Source of the DNA: Mantamonas sphyraenae
Taxonomy: Eukaryota > CRuMs > Mantamonadidae
Direction of reading: 5' to 3'
Assembly (NCBI GenBank): GCA_026936335.1
Contig: JAPMXV010000069.1
Coordinates: 1-64,000, forward strand
Length of the DNA: 64,000 nucleotides
In this document: positions 9,237 to 18,389 of the stretch, piece after piece
Layout of the letters: every line of letters begins with the position of its first letter
How positions within the stretch are numbered: the stretch's first letter is position 1
The notes under the pieces: model-generated
Seen by the model: the letters and a program-made list of their open reading frames with translations, nothing else
Database searches by the model: none
Told to the model about the DNA's origin: nothing
Program-made: the position numbers and the translations under genes

Positions 9237-10310
9237 TCACAAGCTCACCTTCACTCCCTCTCCACCTTTCTCTGCCTTCTTGGCCACCGCTCCGCCCACC
9301 GCCACGTCAAACAGCGTCGATCCACAGCTTTCAAACAGCGTGACCTCGTTCCCTTCTTCCCGCACTCGCACATCCCCGACGATGACCGCTCCGAGATCCC
9401 CCAACACATGCGATGCATCCACAAGACCCTCCGATATCGGCACCAAGATATCACCCGCCTCTTCTGCTGCGTTCATCGTGTCCACCACCACCTGCGCTCG
9501 TGACACGACTGTGCTGTCCACCTCCTGCATCGACGGCCTGTACGATCCGATGCAGTTCAGATGTGCGCCTTCTTTCACCAACGATCCGTCAAACAGAGGT
9601 TCGCTCGAGTTTGTTGCCGTCACAATCACATCCGCTTGTTTGACCCAGCCGGAAACCGTCTCTGTGTCCTCCAGCGCCACCGCTTCCGTTTCCACCGTCT
9701 TGTCCTCGCCGAGCAACCCCACAAGCTCGGAAAGCATCTCTTGTGCACGTTGCTTGTTTCGGTTCACACATACCACCGTCTCGATGCTCTCCAGCCGCTC
9801 CAGACACACCGCGTGTGCGTTTGCCACCGCTTGTTTTCCGGCTCCAAACACAACCAGCACGCGCACCTCCTTCGGCGCCATGTGACGTGTGGCCACTCCA
9901 CTAAGTGCGCCTGTGCGCAGCACCGTTAGGTACGTGCCGTTCATCATTGCCCGCGGCAGCCCGGTTTCCACATCGGCAATCAGCACCACCGCAGGCACTG
10001 TGGGAAGACCTTTCTCCGCGTTGCCCATGCGCACACTCACCAGCTTCAGTCCCATAGACACGTCTTCACCCGCGTCAATCAGCGACGGGCCCAAGAGCGT
10101 CACTCCCTGCTCCGTGGGCATGTGTGCACGATGCGGCACCTGCACCTTGTCCGTTCCGTCCCTGCTGCTCGTGTACGCTGCCGCAAGCGCACTCTCGCAC
10201 GCGTCGATGGCCTCGCTCATCGACAGCAGTTCCTTTACGTCGTCGTCACTCAAGCACACAACCTGCATCCGTTTCCCGTTTTCACGTGCCTCTCCAGGCG
10301 CCACACCCAT
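9237..10310 (-). CDS. Ornithine cyclodeaminase / mu-crystallin family protein
   Basis: A single-exon protein of 357 residues from ATG 10310, or 343 from the internal ATG at 10268, which begins MQVVCLSDDDV and looks more like the family start. The Rossmann fold is visible as RVLVVFGAGKQAVANA, and the conserved NGTYLTVLRTGALSG segment precedes it. The family includes ornithine cyclodeaminase (ornithine to proline plus ammonia), alanine dehydrogenase and the thyroid-hormone-binding ketimine reductase CRYM. Sequence alone does not tell these apart here. The protein is cytosolic, with no targeting signal. It is divergent from the unknown gene at 10391, with 80 bases between start codons. Confidence 0.9.
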   Translation of the reverse strand: MGVAPGEARENGKRMQVVCLSDDDVKELLSMSEAIDACESALAAAYTSSRDGTDKVQVPHRAHMPTEQGVTLLGPSLIDAGEDVSMGLKLVSVRMGNAEKGLPTVPAVVLIADVETGLPRAMMNGTYLTVLRTGALSGVATRHMAPKEVRVLVVFGAGKQAVANAHAVCLERLESIETVVCVNRNKQRAQEMLSELVGLLGEDKTVETEAVALEDTETVSGWVKQADVIVTATNSSEPLFDGSLVKEGAHLNCIGSYRPSMQEVDSTVVSRAQVVVDTMNAAEEAGDILVPISEGLVDASHVLGDLGAVIVGDVRVREEGNEVTLFESCGSTLFDVAVGGAVAKKAEKGGEGVKVSL

Positions 10311-10390
10311 GTCACCTTCAACTCACTTGTCCATGGCTTCCCTTTCAACCCGCTTGTCCCCACTTCCTCACCTCCGTCCCACCCAACCCA

Positions 10391-11494
10391 ATGTCCGACT
10401 TGCAAACCGCCGCGGCAACCCGCCCCCGCCGTGACCGCCCACAAATTGCCATCGCAGACCTTGCCGAGTCTGCAAAGGCACACACAAACCTCGTGCGTTC
10501 CTCTTCCTCTTCATCTCGCCGAGCCTCCTCCAGTGTGCGCAGCGTCTCCAGTGTAGCCAGCAGCAGCAGCGCAGGCTCGTATCCAGAGCCTCTCTACCCA
10601 CGCACGCCGCCGCCTCCCGTCCACAGGCGCAAGCGCATGGGCGGCAAGGAGGCTCTCATTGGACACGACGCCAAGCGTCAGCGCGTTGCCACGTACACCT
10701 TTGATGCAGAGACGTACCATGGACACTCCCAGGACGACCAGCTCTTGCGGCAGCAGCTGCACGAGAGGAACTGGAATGCCCACGCAGACTTCACCACCTC
10801 GTTCGCCTCCTCCCGCGACAGGATCCTCACCTACGAAGACCCCATCGACTTTGACAAGCTTTATGCACGCTTCACCTCTGTCTTTCAAAAGTTCTTTGGA
10901 AATTCCGCCGACGACGTCCTTGCAGGGCGCGTCGTCGCAAACTGGAAACTCATTGGCGAACTCGTCGAGTACGTCAGCGGCCAGCCAGATTCCGACGACC
11001 TCTTTGACCTCCTCTTCCACCAAGACATTGTTTTCGGCAACCACGGACGCGAGGGCATGCACTACCGCAACATCATTACCGAGCACGTCGCCGGTCCCGT
11101 CTACCACATGGAACTCGACGCAATCATGCAGTACATGGACGGAACAAACATCACCCGCAGCAAAACCCTCCGCCGTCTCCGCACCATGCTGTGTTGGTGT
11201 CTCTTCCAGGGCTATCTTAACCGCAACATGACCCCCTTTGTCGCCTGCACAGACGTCGAGCTCCTTGAGCTCTACGTTGTCGGCTACCTCCGCGACGCCA
11301 TGCAGGCCGTCGAAAAGACACGCCGTGACGCTCTCGATTGCCTCAAACGCATCACACGCACCTTTAGGCGCATGCGCAAGGCTAACCCTCTCCGCATGGG
11401 GCCTTCCGACCGCGAAATCAACCTCCTTGAAGTCATCGACGTCGAGTTCCGCTCCATGCAGGATAACTATGACATTAAAAAGTACCGCGGCTGA
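10391..11494 (+). CDS. Unknown conserved-looking protein (367 aa)
   Basis: Single exon from ATG 10391. The first 110 residues are disordered, with a Ser run, a Pro-rich patch and a basic KRMGGKEA-type segment. Residues 120-367 look globular and largely helical, with blocks such as DFDKLYARFTSVFQKFFGN, VYHMELDAIMQYMDG and TMLCWCLFQGYLNRNM. The C terminus is rich in charged residues. No membrane segments are seen. I do not recognise the family. The stop codon lies only 5 bases from the stop of the convergent KIFBP gene. Confidence 0.75.
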   Translation: MSDLQTAAATRPRRDRPQIAIADLAESAKAHTNLVRSSSSSSRRASSSVRSVSSVASSSSAGSYPEPLYPRTPPPPVHRRKRMGGKEALIGHDAKRQRVATYTFDAETYHGHSQDDQLLRQQLHERNWNAHADFTTSFASSRDRILTYEDPIDFDKLYARFTSVFQKFFGNSADDVLAGRVVANWKLIGELVEYVSGQPDSDDLFDLLFHQDIVFGNHGREGMHYRNIITEHVAGPVYHMELDAIMQYMDGTNITRSKTLRRLRTMLCWCLFQGYLNRNMTPFVACTDVELLELYVVGYLRDAMQAVEKTRRDALDCLKRITRTFRRMRKANPLRMGPSDREINLLEVIDVEFRSMQDNYDIKKYRG

Positions 11495-11499
11495 TCGCT

Positions 11500-14007
11500 T
11501 TATGACTGTCCGTCCACCTCCACATCCGTCTGCCCCTGGCTTATGGCACGCGCCAACTGGTTCAGTTTGTTGGGCAACAGTTTGATCATCTCCAACACAA
11601 TCGGCATCTCCTGCCCAAACGACTCTTGCGCCCGTGGATGTGCCTTTACATACTCCACAATCAGCGTGTACTCGTCCAGTGCCGCCTTTGTGTTGATCAA
11701 CAACATCTGCGGCGACTCTGTAAACAGCGTCGATTTCAACCGGGCCATGCAGAAACGTGCCATCAGGTACGGCCGCTCAAACTCTTCCAGCAATCCCTTT
11801 TCAGGGAATTTGCCCGTCGACGTGTCTCGCATGGTGTCCACAAACGCCTGATAGTACTTGATGGCCTCTTTTGCCGTTTCGTTCAGCTTGTTGTTGCCCA
11901 ACCCCTTCACGTGTGTCATTTCCATCTCTCGCATCTGCCGCTTCGTCTCGTGGATCTTGTAGTAGCCTTCTGCCGCCATGAACTGCATCGAGCGCACCTG
12001 GTCCAGGTAGTAGTTCGGATTCAGCTCGTCAATCAGAGGCAACACGGGCTTCAGCCGCATCTTGTGCATCTTCACAACACGTTCGGGGTCATCTTCAAAG
12101 CTCACCAGGTACATCGTCAGCCGTGCACAGTCCATCAGGATGCGCACGTGGTCCGTCACAAACCCGTCGATCACGTAGTACACCTTTGCGTTTTCGTAGT
12201 GGCTCAGCGCCTCCAGGTACACACTGCGCGCACTCGCAAAGTCTGTCGGCAGCAGCTCTCCATTGTACAGCGGATGCTCAATCTCCAGCGTGTGGAACAG
12301 CAGCTTGTCCAATTCCGCCTGCGTGTTGCTCACGGGCGTCAACCACGACAGATCCGGCACCTCCTCCCCAATCTGCTCCAGTCGCTTTGCATCCATCACT
12401 TCGGCTGCATCCGACAGTCGCGTGCTGTGAAAATCTGCCCACGCCTGCTCCATGTTTGCCCGCGCACGCACCTCGTACTCGTTCTCGGTCGTGATGTCCT
12501 CGTAGCCGATGATCGCCACGTCGGGCAGCACTTTGTCTGCAGCACGTAGACAGTGTTCTGCAAGCAGCCAGTTGCGCTGTTCCAGGTACAATGAGCTGAT
12601 CTGCATGGCGTTTGTGCCCCAGTCCAGCCGGTCGTAGTTCCCTTCTTCCAGCTGTCTCTTCAGCGTCAAATGGCAGTACGTCGCCGCCAGACGGCTTTTG
12701 TGCAGATGCGTCAGCACTTGAGCAAGGTAAAACTGCGCAAGCGTGTACATCGCCTCGATGCTGTGCTTGTTCTTCACGTTCAGTTGCGGGTTGGCACTCA
12801 ACTGCACAGCCTCCTCGCTGCTTGTCGAGCTCTGCCCCACCGAAAACGAGTCCAAGTCGCCCACCAAGTGGAACCACAGTTTGGTGCTGCGCAGCTGCGC
12901 CTCTTTGACACGAAGCTGCTCCAGCGCGTCTCCCTCCAGCGCGTCCTGCACAAACCCGTCCTCGATTGTCTCGCTGCCCAGCATGTGCTTTGCATACAGC
13001 CGCTCCGAAACACGTAGCATCTGGTACGACTTTGTGAATTCTTCGCGCATGCACCACAACAGGCCCAGCTGGTTGAACAATCGTTGCCACAGCGGAAAGT
13101 ACGCCTCTTCCTGTCCCTCGTCCACTCCTGGCAGAGTGTACAACGAGTCCACCTGCACACGCCCCAGATTGGCGTACGCCCGGTGCAACAGACTTTGCCC
13201 CATGTGGTTCTCCTCACAATCAATGAAATTGCATCCCAGGTAGATATCCACCGCGCTCACTGCGTCCCTTACCTGCGTCTCTTCCTCGTCGCTCAGACCT
13301 TCTACGGGCTCCACAGTGCTCACGTCCACCTGCGCCGCCTCGTTCTGCTCCACGCTTACGCCCACCATTGCCAGCAACACGCACTTCATCTCCAGAAGGA
13401 TCGCCCGCGCGCGGTACTTGAAACGGAAAGGATCATCGCGCGGTGTCTCCTCTTCAGCATACGTCAGCACCTGCCGAATGGCCTCGCGGAATGCGCTTGT
13501 GTACTCTGACGCCTCTGTGCTTGCGTCCATCGCATCCAGGGACTCCAGTCCCAAGAATGCGTGCAAGCTGGTTGGTGCGTTTCCCAGCAATTCGCTCTTT
13601 GCGATCTCCGGCGTGTTGGGTCCTTCCCCCTCTTCCTCCCGCTCTTCCTCCTTCACCGTGTGCGACGATGACCCTCTTTGGTTAGTCTCATCTTCCGCTT
13701 TGCCACTGCTCTCCATATCCACAGCCACGACGGCGTTTTCCGACCCGTCACTTTCCGTCGAGCGTTTCCTCTCCGCTTTTCGCGCGGCGCGCTGTTGCCG
13801 CTGTTTCAGCAGCAGCTCCGCCTGCCTCTTCTTTTCCTCGTCCTGTTGCGCCTCCATGATCTTCAGCTGCTCACTGTGCTCCTTGAACAGAGCTTCCGCG
13901 ATCTGCTGATGCGCTTCCTGCTGTGCCTCCTCCGTAGGCTCCAGATCCGGCACGGTATCCTCGTCGTCATCTTCAGGCAATTCTACATGGATGTCCTTCG
14001 CGTCCAT
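11500..14007 (-). CDS. KIFBP: KIF-binding protein (KBP/KIAA1279 family)
   Basis: Single exon of 835 residues beginning MDAKDIHVELPEDD. The first 200 residues form a variable extension: an acidic start, then a Gln/Lys/Arg coiled coil and a Ser/Glu-rich region. The remainder is a long TPR-like helical array. Family-type signatures include LWFHLVGDLDSF, EAMYTLAQFYLAQVLTHL, the KIFBP-like YLEALSHYENAKVYYVIDGFV and ELNPNYYLDQVRSMQF. Animal KIFBP (about 620 residues) binds kinesin motor domains and keeps them off microtubules. The longer length here comes from the N-terminal extension. It pairs head-to-head with AsnRS copy 1, with 99 bases between ATGs. Confidence 0.9.
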   Translation of the reverse strand: MDAKDIHVELPEDDDEDTVPDLEPTEEAQQEAHQQIAEALFKEHSEQLKIMEAQQDEEKKRQAELLLKQRQQRAARKAERKRSTESDGSENAVVAVDMESSGKAEDETNQRGSSSHTVKEEEREEEGEGPNTPEIAKSELLGNAPTSLHAFLGLESLDAMDASTEASEYTSAFREAIRQVLTYAEEETPRDDPFRFKYRARAILLEMKCVLLAMVGVSVEQNEAAQVDVSTVEPVEGLSDEEETQVRDAVSAVDIYLGCNFIDCEENHMGQSLLHRAYANLGRVQVDSLYTLPGVDEGQEEAYFPLWQRLFNQLGLLWCMREEFTKSYQMLRVSERLYAKHMLGSETIEDGFVQDALEGDALEQLRVKEAQLRSTKLWFHLVGDLDSFSVGQSSTSSEEAVQLSANPQLNVKNKHSIEAMYTLAQFYLAQVLTHLHKSRLAATYCHLTLKRQLEEGNYDRLDWGTNAMQISSLYLEQRNWLLAEHCLRAADKVLPDVAIIGYEDITTENEYEVRARANMEQAWADFHSTRLSDAAEVMDAKRLEQIGEEVPDLSWLTPVSNTQAELDKLLFHTLEIEHPLYNGELLPTDFASARSVYLEALSHYENAKVYYVIDGFVTDHVRILMDCARLTMYLVSFEDDPERVVKMHKMRLKPVLPLIDELNPNYYLDQVRSMQFMAAEGYYKIHETKRQMREMEMTHVKGLGNNKLNETAKEAIKYYQAFVDTMRDTSTGKFPEKGLLEEFERPYLMARFCMARLKSTLFTESPQMLLINTKAALDEYTLIVEYVKAHPRAQESFGQEMPIVLEMIKLLPNKLNQLARAISQGQTDVEVDGQS

Positions 14008-14106
14008 GACTGTCTGGTTTCTCCGTGGAACCTTGATGTGTTGCAATGGTTTCTTGTGCGCCGCGTTCGCTTCGCCACGGAAACCATCCACACACTCTTT
14101 TGATTG
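14008..14106. promoter_or_regulatory. Bidirectional promoter between KIFBP and AsnRS copy 1
   Basis: Only 99 bases separate the two divergent start codons, so the core promoters of both genes must lie here or inside the coding regions. The inner 22 bases next to the AsnRS ATG (14085-14106) are shared with the second AsnRS copy. No TATA box is evident. Confidence 0.5.
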
Positions 14107-15945
14107 ATGAGCCAAGCAACAGATCAGGAAACCAGTGAACTGGGCACGCAGACGTCCGAGTCGCTGACGGGCGGTGAGGAGCTGGAGTCGAACACGAGCG
14201 TGGGCACAGAGACGGCAGAGCCAAAGAAGAAGAGCAAGAAGCAGCTGAAGAAGGAGGCCAAGGCCAAGTGGCTGGCAGAGAAAAAGGCAGCAGAGGCAGA
14301 GGAGAAGGCGGCAGCAGAGGCAGCAAAGAAGGAGGAGGAGGCGGCAGCGCGTGAAAAGCTGCTGGAGGAGGCGAAGGAGCTGGTGCTGGTGGAGGACAAG
14401 GAGCTGCCGGAAGCCAAGAAGATCAAGATCCGAGACTGTGCCAACTACGTGGGCCAGCGCGTAAAGATCGGCGCGTGGGTGCACCGTCTGCGCTCGCAGG
14501 GCAAGAACCTGATGTTTCTGGTTCTGCGAGACGGGACGGGCTTCTGCCAGGCTGTGCTGCACGAGGAGCTGGTGAGTGTGTGGGAGGAGGTGTGCGGGTG
14601 GGATGGGATGTGGGCATGGGTGTTGCGGGAGCGTGGGTGTGGGTGTGTGCGAGGGGGGATGCGGGAGACGGGAAAGTCCGGGAACGCATTTGCGGCTGGT
14701 TTCGGCGGAAAGGGAACGGGCGAGAAAGGGTGAGGAGGGGGCCAAGGAGGGAGGGGAGACTGACACAAACGGGGTGTATTGCGGATGAGGGCACAGTGTC
14801 AGACGTACGACTCACTGACGATGCATGTGGAGGCGTCTGTGTACGTGTACGGTGTGCTGAGCGAAGAGAGCCGTGCGCAGGGTGGATACGAGATCCAGGC
14901 GGACTATTGGGAGCTTGTGGGGGCGTCGTCGGCAGAGTTTGAGAACAGGGTGAACGCAGAGTCGAACCCGGAGCAGCTGTTCAACGAGAGGCACCTTGTG
15001 TTGCGAGGAGAGTTTACGTCGCAGACGATCCGCATGCGGTGCTACATCGAGCGTGCGTTCAGGGATGTGCTGTTCAACATGGGCTTCATGGAGGTGAACC
15101 CGCCGACGCTTGTGCAGACTCAGGTGGAGGGCGGATCGACGCTGTTTGACCTGAACTACTTTGGGGAACCTGCGTACCTGACGCAGTCGTCGCAGCTGTA
15201 CCTGGAGACGGTGTTCCCTGCGGTGGGCGACTGCTTTTGCATCAACAGCTCGTACCGTGCAGAGAAGAGCAAGACGCGTCGTCACCTGAGCGAGTTTCTG
15301 CACCTGGAGGGAGAGATGGGCTTCATTTCGTTTGAGGACCTGCTGGAGCATCTGGAGGATCTGATTGTGCAGACGTGCGAGCGTGTGCACGAGTACGCAG
15401 GGGACATGCTGTACGAGCTGAACCCTGGGTTCCAGATGCCAAAGAAGCCGTTCCGCCGCATGGAGTACCGCGAGGCGATTGCATGGCTGGTGGAGCACGA
15501 AATCCCAAACCCGAACACTGGGGAGCCGTTCAAGGAGGGAGAGGACATCACTGAGCAGCCGGAGAGGAGGATGACGGACGAGATTGGGGAGCCGATCATG
15601 CTGATCAAGTTCCCGAAGGAGATCAAGTCGTTCTACATGCAGCCGTGCACGACGGAAGGGGACGAGGGACTGACGGAGAGTGTGGATGTGCTGATGCCTG
15701 GAGTGGGAGAGATTGTGGGTGGGTCGATGCGTGCGTTTGACCACGAGGAGCTGATGGCTGCGTTTGAGAGGGAAGGGATTGACCCTGAGCCGTACTACTG
15801 GTACACGGACCAGCGCAAGTTTGGCACGACGCCACATGGAGGGTATGGACTGGGTATTGAGCGGTTCATCACGTGGATCCTTGGGCTGAAGCACGTGCGC
15901 GAGGTGTGCCTGTACCCGCGCTACCTGGGCAGGTGCAAGCCTTAG
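14107..15945 (+). CDS. NARS1: Asparaginyl-tRNA synthetase, cytosolic type, copy 1
   Basis: Exons 14107-14571 and 14797-15945 give 537 residues. The N-terminal 110 residues are a Lys/Glu/Ala-rich helix like the appended domain of eukaryotic AsnRS. An OB-fold anticodon-binding domain follows (VGQRVKIGAWVHRLR to LRDGTGFCQAVL, interrupted by the intron). The class II catalytic core has motif 2 around YRAEKSKTRRHLSEFLHLEGE and motif 3 as GGYGLGIERFITWILG. It charges tRNA-Asn. AsnRS rather than AspRS is supported by SFYMQPC and by GEIVGGSMR in the AsnRS-like context. The protein differs from copy 2 at only two positions that I could see (Asp/Glu at 7, Ser/Ala just after the intron). Confidence 0.95.
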
Positions 15946-15970
15946 AGAGATGGACACTGGGCGAAGGACC

Positions 15971-15990
15971 TGTGTGTGTGTGTGTGTGTG
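15971..15990 (+). repeat. (TG)10 tract after AsnRS copy 1
   Basis: Ten TG dinucleotides start 25 bases after the stop codon, followed by an alternating CG/TG run. A matching tract (read as CA on the + strand) lies at the corresponding place in copy 2 near 20646-20665. The slightly different tract lengths mark the inner ends of the inverted repeat. Confidence 0.9.
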
Positions 15991-16082
15991 CGTGCGCGCG
16001 TGAAGGAATGTATTACGGAACGCACGGACGCTGCAAAAGAAACCTGCCGCACCCCGCACCCCGCACCCCAACCCAATCCACG

Positions 16083-17592
16083 ATGCCTGGCAAACGCAAG
16101 ACTTCGGCTGCAAGGAAGCACAACGATATCGTGGCGTGGATGCTGGAGTACGCCATCAAGACAGACCGGAAGGAGTTGGTCGAACGTGAGTTGAAAAACA
16201 CGCGCCAATTTCGCGCCTGCCGGCAGCCCATTGCCACAGATGCGAGAACACCGTGCAGTGGATGCGGCCAGGTTCTACACAGGTCCATAGCAACATCCAC
16301 GGGTTCGAGGGAGGTGTGGACCCTTGTGTGGATAGGCCCATGTCGGGGCTGACATTTTCGCGCCAAAAACTCGCTCCCGCCACGCAGAACTCTCGGAAAC
16401 GCTGAACCAGGATTTGCTTCCGGATAACTTCAGGCTGTACATCTCGTCGCTGTACACGCTGTTTGCGTTGTCCGAACCAGATGCGCTGAATGCAGATTCA
16501 GTGCTCAGCTTGAAGAGCTCGTTGACGAGCGCGGTGGAGATCCTCAACCCGGGCATGGATGTGGACGAGAGTGAATTGGATGCTTTCGTGACCGCAGCAG
16601 CGGTGCATGTGGTTCTGGAAGAAGACAACCAGGAGCTGGTCAAGACTCTGTTTGCCAACAGCCCGCGTACGAAGCAGTTGAAGCAGGTGCTGAAAAAGAT
16701 CAAGGAGTACTTTGAGATGGACTGGGAAGAGGAGGAGGCTGCACAATTGCGTGCAGAGTACTCCAGCGCTCAGGTGTCGGCCATGTACAAGGACCTTGTG
16801 GCTGATCTGTCCCCGGTGAGGCGCCGCAGCGTGCTCGAGCGCGCGTGGTTCGACCATCGTGACGAGTTGTTTGGTCTGGAGGTCAAGGAGAACACAAGCA
16901 ACACGGGCCACAAGCGCCAATCAAAGAAGGACGTCGAGGCAGCCCGCAAGCGCAAGGCCAGCAACGAGGAGGATGAGGATGAGGAGGCCGAGGAAGCTCA
17001 GGGAGGTAAACAGCACAGCAAGAAGCAACGCGTGGCCATGTCACCAGACACGAGCAAGATGGTCAAGGATCTGAAGAAGGGCGACAAGAAGCTGAAGCGC
17101 ACTGCAAAGCGAAGTGCACTTGAAGAGGCAAACGCAGTGGCGGAGGAGGTAACTGGCCGAGCCAAGCCGAGCAAAAGCATTGCCCAGGACAGCGACGACG
17201 ACGACGATGGAGCATGGAACCAGCTCAACTCGCAGGACTACGGACGCGTGCCCAGCATGAAGAGCACAGAGGTGAAGCGCGTTGCCGATCTGCAGCCCAA
17301 GAAGCAGAGCAGTAGTACGCCGGTCAAGGCATCGCGCTCGACCAAGGATGGTTCGAGCCCGAAGAAGTCGGGCACGCGTCGCAGGTGGACAAAGGAAGAG
17401 GACGAGTTGTTGGTGGGCGGGCTGCAAAAGTATGGACTGAGCTCGTGGGCCGAAATCATGGCTGATCCCGTGTTTGGCGCCCTCAAGTCAAAGCACAAGC
17501 GCACCAACGTTGGTCTCAAGGACCGCTACCGAGTGCTCGTGCGCCAGGGCGTGCTGCAGGTGGAGGTGGAAGACGAAGAAGAGGAAGATTGA
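16083..17592 (+). CDS. TRF-like telomere-repeat-binding protein with C-terminal telobox Myb domain
   Basis: Exons 16083-16185 and 16388-17592 give 435 residues. The C terminus has a single Myb repeat, RRRWTKEEDELLVGGLQKYG then SSWAEIM, ending in the telobox-type third helix TNVGLKDRYRVL (residues about 373-425). This motif defines TRF1/TRF2/Taz1-type proteins that bind double-stranded TTAGGG, which is the telomere sequence at base 1. The N-terminal half is helical (AWMLEYAIKTDRKELVER, LYISSLYTLFALSE) and could be a TRF-homology dimerisation domain. The middle is Lys/Glu-rich and disordered with nuclear-localisation-like clusters. Telomere binding is inferred from the motif; plant-type TRFL or other telobox proteins are alternatives. 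Confidence 0.75.
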
Positions 17593-17653
17593 CGACGACG
17601 ACAATGAAGCGAGGATTCCAATGGCCAGAGCCGCTGTGAAGCGTCACTTTCGA

Positions 17654-18338
17654 TCAACACTCCACACTGTCCCCTTCCGAGTCTACCTTTGCATCTCCAG
17701 GTTCGGCCTGAACCTCAATCTCCTTGACAGGGACCTCGGGAATGCTGGCCAAGAGCTCCTGGTCGACAGAGCCAATGCTGCGGGACTCGATGGACGCCAT
17801 CTTGGCCAAGCGTGTGATGTGTCGTCCTCCGTCAAACTCCATGCCCAGGTATGTGTCGACAATGTCCTTGGCCACCTCGACGCCCGTGTTACGTCCACCC
17901 AGTGCGAGCACGTTGGCATCGTTGTGGGCACGGCACATACTTGCCGTGTAGTGGTCGTGACACAGTGCACACCGAATGCCCTGAATCTTGTTTGCAGCGA
18001 TGCTGATGCCAATGCCTGTGCCGCAGAGAAGGATGCCCTGCGCGTTTTCCTCCAGCACCTTGCTGCACACCTTTTCAGCAATGTCTGGGTAGTCGCACTG
18101 TGTGATGGCCCAACGGCGACGGGTGAGAACCATGCACACGGGGTCGTGCCAGCCAACAATGTCGGTGCGTCCGGCGCAGGCGGATGGGAAGGGCAGCGCT
18201 TACCCTCTCGGCGTTGTGTGTGCCCAGGTCCACCACAGTCACGCCACTCTGCTCCATGTGCTCCACAAGCTCCATCTTAAGGTCGTAGCCGCCATGGTCG
18301 GAGCCTACATACACGACGTCACTCTTGGGCTTGCTCAT
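17654..18338 (-). CDS. RPIB: Ribose-5-phosphate isomerase B (RpiB/LacAB family)
   Basis: Exons 18338-18204 and 18097-17654 give 192 residues. The start YVGSDHGGYDLKMELVEHM is the RpiB phosphate-binding region. Exon 2 has DYPDIAEKV followed by GILLCGTGIGISIAANK with the catalytic Cys, and CALCHDHYTASMCRAHND with the active-site His. The enzyme interconverts ribose-5-phosphate and ribulose-5-phosphate. About 45 residues of acidic tail extend beyond the usual 150-residue family length. RpiB is patchy in eukaryotes (trypanosomatids, some fungi and protists), whereas animals use RpiA. It pairs head-to-head with CSN6, with 51 bases between ATGs. Confidence 0.93.
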
Positions 18339-18389
18339 GGGGATCGTTAGTGTGTCTGCCCCTGCGCCCAAGCTGCCATCCCATCCGCA

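Larger units (their letters stand above)
14085..16010 (+). repeat. Left arm of AsnRS inverted repeat (1.93 kb)
   Basis: From CATCCACACACTC at 14085 to GGAATG at 16010 this stretch matches the reverse complement of 20630-22551. The match covers 22 bases upstream of the ATG, both exons, the 225-base intron, the stop codon and a TG-dinucleotide tract after it. Only a few differences were seen, such as codon 7 and one codon near the start of exon 2. Confidence 0.92.

Noticed and set aside
14812-16113. Long open frame antisense to AsnRS copy 1, and its counterpart on the + strand through 20508-22784
   Set aside because: The Leu/Arg/His/Val-rich product follows from the GC-rich codon usage of AsnRS read backwards and appears identically in both copies; it has no family similarity and crosses the real intron and intergenic DNA.
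16290-16320. GGGTTCGAGGG box in the TRF-like gene intron, possible tRNA
   Set aside because: No complementary T-stem, D-arm or acceptor stem was found around it.
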